Under the pieces are notes generated by a model. The model searched no databases, was not told the origin of the DNA, and saw only the letters and a list, made by a program, of their open reading frames with translations. Of a DNA stretch of 6,566 bases, positions 5,457 to 6,566 are shown one piece after another (positions within the stretch are counted from its first letter, which is position 1; every line of letters starts with the position of its first letter). Source of the stretch: Donghicola sp041224595 (GTDB lineage: Bacteria > Pseudomonadota > Alphaproteobacteria > Rhodobacterales > Rhodobacteraceae); NCBI RefSeq assembly GCF_041224595.1, contig NZ_JBGFGN010000115.1, positions 1 to 6,566 of the forward strand. The letters run 5' to 3'. Both the position numbers and the translations under genes were made by a program.

Positions 5457-6563
5457 ATGAGGATCATGATCGCTGACCCAAACTCCGCCAAAGCACGGAT
5501 CGCAGAAGCGCATATCTGCGCTGATCCGAGGCTACGCATGGCGGGAACATTCAACAATTTGACGGCGTGTTATCACGCCGTCGAACATCGGCCTCCGGCA
5601 ATTGTGCTCATCGCCCCGCAGTTTGCCCAGGCACTTGAATTCGAAGTTATGCAACACCTGTTCGACGCGCTGTCGGTCCGTTGGGTGCTTTTGGGGACTG
5701 CAGAAGACGCAAAGGCCTTGTATCAGAGCCAAACTTTTAAGGATCCTGCTCCGGCTGTTGATCCATCGAAGTCCGCACGGGATTTTTGTTCGGACTTGCT
5801 GTCGTCGGCACTCAGGACCAGCAAAAGCGTCGTGGACTTCAGGCACGCACCGCGGTCCGGCACATGGGAGCGGTTGTTCCTGATCGGATCATCTACAGGC
5901 GGCGTCGACGCCTTGATGACGGTTTTATCCTATTTGCCAACGGATTGCCCGCCTACATTAATCGTCCAACACACGGGCGAAGGGTTCTCAGCTGGCCTTG
6001 CGCGCCTGCTGGACAACAACTGCAAGGCCAACGTCCGCGAAGCAAAGAACGGAGACCTGATCGAACGGGGGACGGTCTTTCTGGCGCCCTCGGGAAAGGC
6101 GCATATGAAACTCGACATGTCGCGCGGTCCGCGCTGCCGCCTGATCGAAGGGCCGCCGGTTTCTGGGCATCGGCCCTCGGTCGATGTGCTGTTCCGATCC
6201 GCGCTGCACGTGGCCCGCCGCTGCACTGCCACCATTCTGACAGGCATGGGACGCGACGGAGCAGATGGCCTTTGGGAACTGCGACGCAACGGCGCGACCA
6301 CTATTGGCCAAGACGAGGGAACAAGCATGGTCTACGGGATGCCCAAGGCCGCTTTTGAGAATGGCGCGGTTGAAACGCAACTGCCAATACATAAAATTGG
6401 GCCCAGCATGTTGTCCAGCGTGCGAAGGTGTCAACGGCGGAGTAAAATTCGGCCATTGTGGCGGAGCAAAAGTCGGCCAGTTTGGGGCGAGCGCCTTGGA
6501 GCGTGCGGCCCTCATATAGCAAGCCCGGTCCAAGGCGCATTGGCCGTCAGGCCAATTCTGTGA
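5457..6563 (+). CDS. cheB: CheB receptor methylesterase with degenerate receiver and IS-encoded tail
   Basis: CheB hydrolyses methyl-glutamates (and deamidates glutamines) on receptors. Residues 1-120 look like a receiver domain (RIMIADPNS, then RPPAIVLIAPQF), but the first acidic residue is Ala6 and the phospho-acceptor position falls at Ile52/Ala53; no Asp occurs from 45 to 69. The methylesterase domain (about 138-324) is complete: S146 in IGSSTGG, H172 in VQHTGEGF and D267 in LTGMGRDGADG, spaced almost as S164/H190/D286 of Salmonella. ATG 5457 follows AAGGA (5445-5449), which overlaps the MCP stop TAA (5444-5446). The native frame runs to 6428 (residue 324, SSVRR), near the expected end of the fold. 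Codons 325-368 then read through the IS end to TGA at 6561-6563, replacing the natural C-terminus with a basic foreign tail. Catalytic activity could survive; control by phosphorylation looks lost. Confidence 0.9.
   Translation: MRIMIADPNSAKARIAEAHICADPRLRMAGTFNNLTACYHAVEHRPPAIVLIAPQFAQALEFEVMQHLFDALSVRWVLLGTAEDAKALYQSQTFKDPAPAVDPSKSARDFCSDLLSSALRTSKSVVDFRHAPRSGTWERLFLIGSSTGGVDALMTVLSYLPTDCPPTLIVQHTGEGFSAGLARLLDNNCKANVREAKNGDLIERGTVFLAPSGKAHMKLDMSRGPRCRLIEGPPVSGHRPSVDVLFRSALHVARRCTATILTGMGRDGADGLWELRRNGATTIGQDEGTSMVYGMPKAAFENGAVETQLPIHKIGPSMLSSVRRCQRRSKIRPLWRSKSRPVWGERLGACGPHIASPVQGALAVRPIL
5558..5585. repeat. Strong hairpin inside the cheB receiver region
   Basis: GACGGCGTG (5561-5569) and CACGCCGTC (5574-5582) are perfect complements around a TTAT loop. 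In RNA the stem extends outward by a U-G and two U-A pairs (5558-5560 with 5583-5585) to 12 pairs. It starts about 100 bases after the cheB ATG. There is no T-run after it on either strand, so it is not a standard terminator. Confidence 0.65.
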
Positions 6564-6566
6564 GGT
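6429..6566 (+). mobile_element. Terminus of the same IS21-like insertion sequence, right copy (partial)
   Basis: TGTCAACGGCGG at 6429 starts a second copy of the IS end seen at the left edge, in opposite orientation, with its body running off the right edge. All 138 visible bases match. The direct repeats lie at 6436-6455 and 6460-6479, and the stem-loop arms at 6491-6500/6529-6538 and 6539-6545/6550-6556. The junction base is set by the end of identity with the left copy (G6428 versus the complement of G141). No transposase start is visible in these bases. The insertion replaces the last codons of cheB. IS21-like assignment rests on TGT ends and multiple subterminal repeats only. Confidence 0.8.
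6429..6566. repeat. 138-bp perfect inverted repeat, right arm (partner 3-140)
   Basis: This arm is the exact reverse complement of bases 3-140. The two arms are separated by 6288 bases holding the che genes, giving the geometry of a composite transposon with inverted ends. Confidence 0.97.

Noticed and set aside
5558..5585. Intrinsic terminator between mcp and cheB
   Set aside because: The hairpin is inside cheB and no T-run follows on either strand.
6405..6434. Antisense promoter from the right IS tip into cheB
   Set aside because: The -35 hexamer is present on the minus strand, but no position 16-18 bases away resembles TATAAT.
5988..6533. Long minus-strand open frame at the right end, sharing its first residues with the left-hand frame
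   Set aside because: The shared peptide comes only from the inverted repeat; the rest is antisense to the well-supported cheB.

Overview
The window holds the body of a chemotaxis signalling operon, all on the + strand, closed at both ends by inverted copies of the same insertion-sequence terminus. The genes in order are cheA (3' part only), cheW, cheR, a single-domain cheY-like receiver, a small unrecognised gene, a transmembrane chemoreceptor (MCP), and cheB with an IS-derived 3' end. Moderately high GC, strong AGGAG-type ribosome sites, ATGA stop/start overlaps and the receptor tip sequence (LLALNAGVEAARAGDAGRGF) suggest an alphaproteobacterium, perhaps Rhodobacterales. This taxonomic placement is inference from memory of family sequences, not a search result.

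Layout: bases 1-140 are the end of an IS whose outer terminus (TGT.../...ACA) lies at 140 and whose body runs off the left edge. From 141 the reading frame is the P4 ATPase and P5 regulatory domains of CheA; the histidine phosphotransfer and dimerisation domains are absent. cheW, cheR and cheY follow with almost no spacing, then a 96-codon gene overlapping cheY by 4 bases, then a 780-residue receptor with an AWTDF C-terminus that resembles a CheR/CheB docking pentapeptide. cheB follows 10 bases later. At 6429 the same IS terminus begins again in the opposite orientation and runs off the right edge; the cheB frame continues into it for 44 codons to a stop at 6561-6563. No stretch over 300 bases lacks a gene.

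Together the intact genes would form the receptor/CheW/CheR/CheB part of an array: MCP senses a ligand, CheW couples it to CheA, CheR methylates and CheB demethylates the receptor. As it stands CheA has no phosphorylatable histidine domain, so this copy of the pathway should not signal on its own unless the missing part is supplied elsewhere. Independently of the IS, the CheB receiver domain has lost its phospho-acceptor Asp, and the CheY lacks the usual aromatic switch residue, so the regulatory logic of the cluster looks different from the enteric model.

The most notable points are the 138-bp perfect inverted repeat bracketing the operon (two IS copies in inverted orientation, or a contig cut at repeats), the degenerate CheB receiver, and an A-AAA-AAA heptamer placed in the correct frame to join the small gene to the receptor frame. 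I see no clear evidence of a wholly new system.
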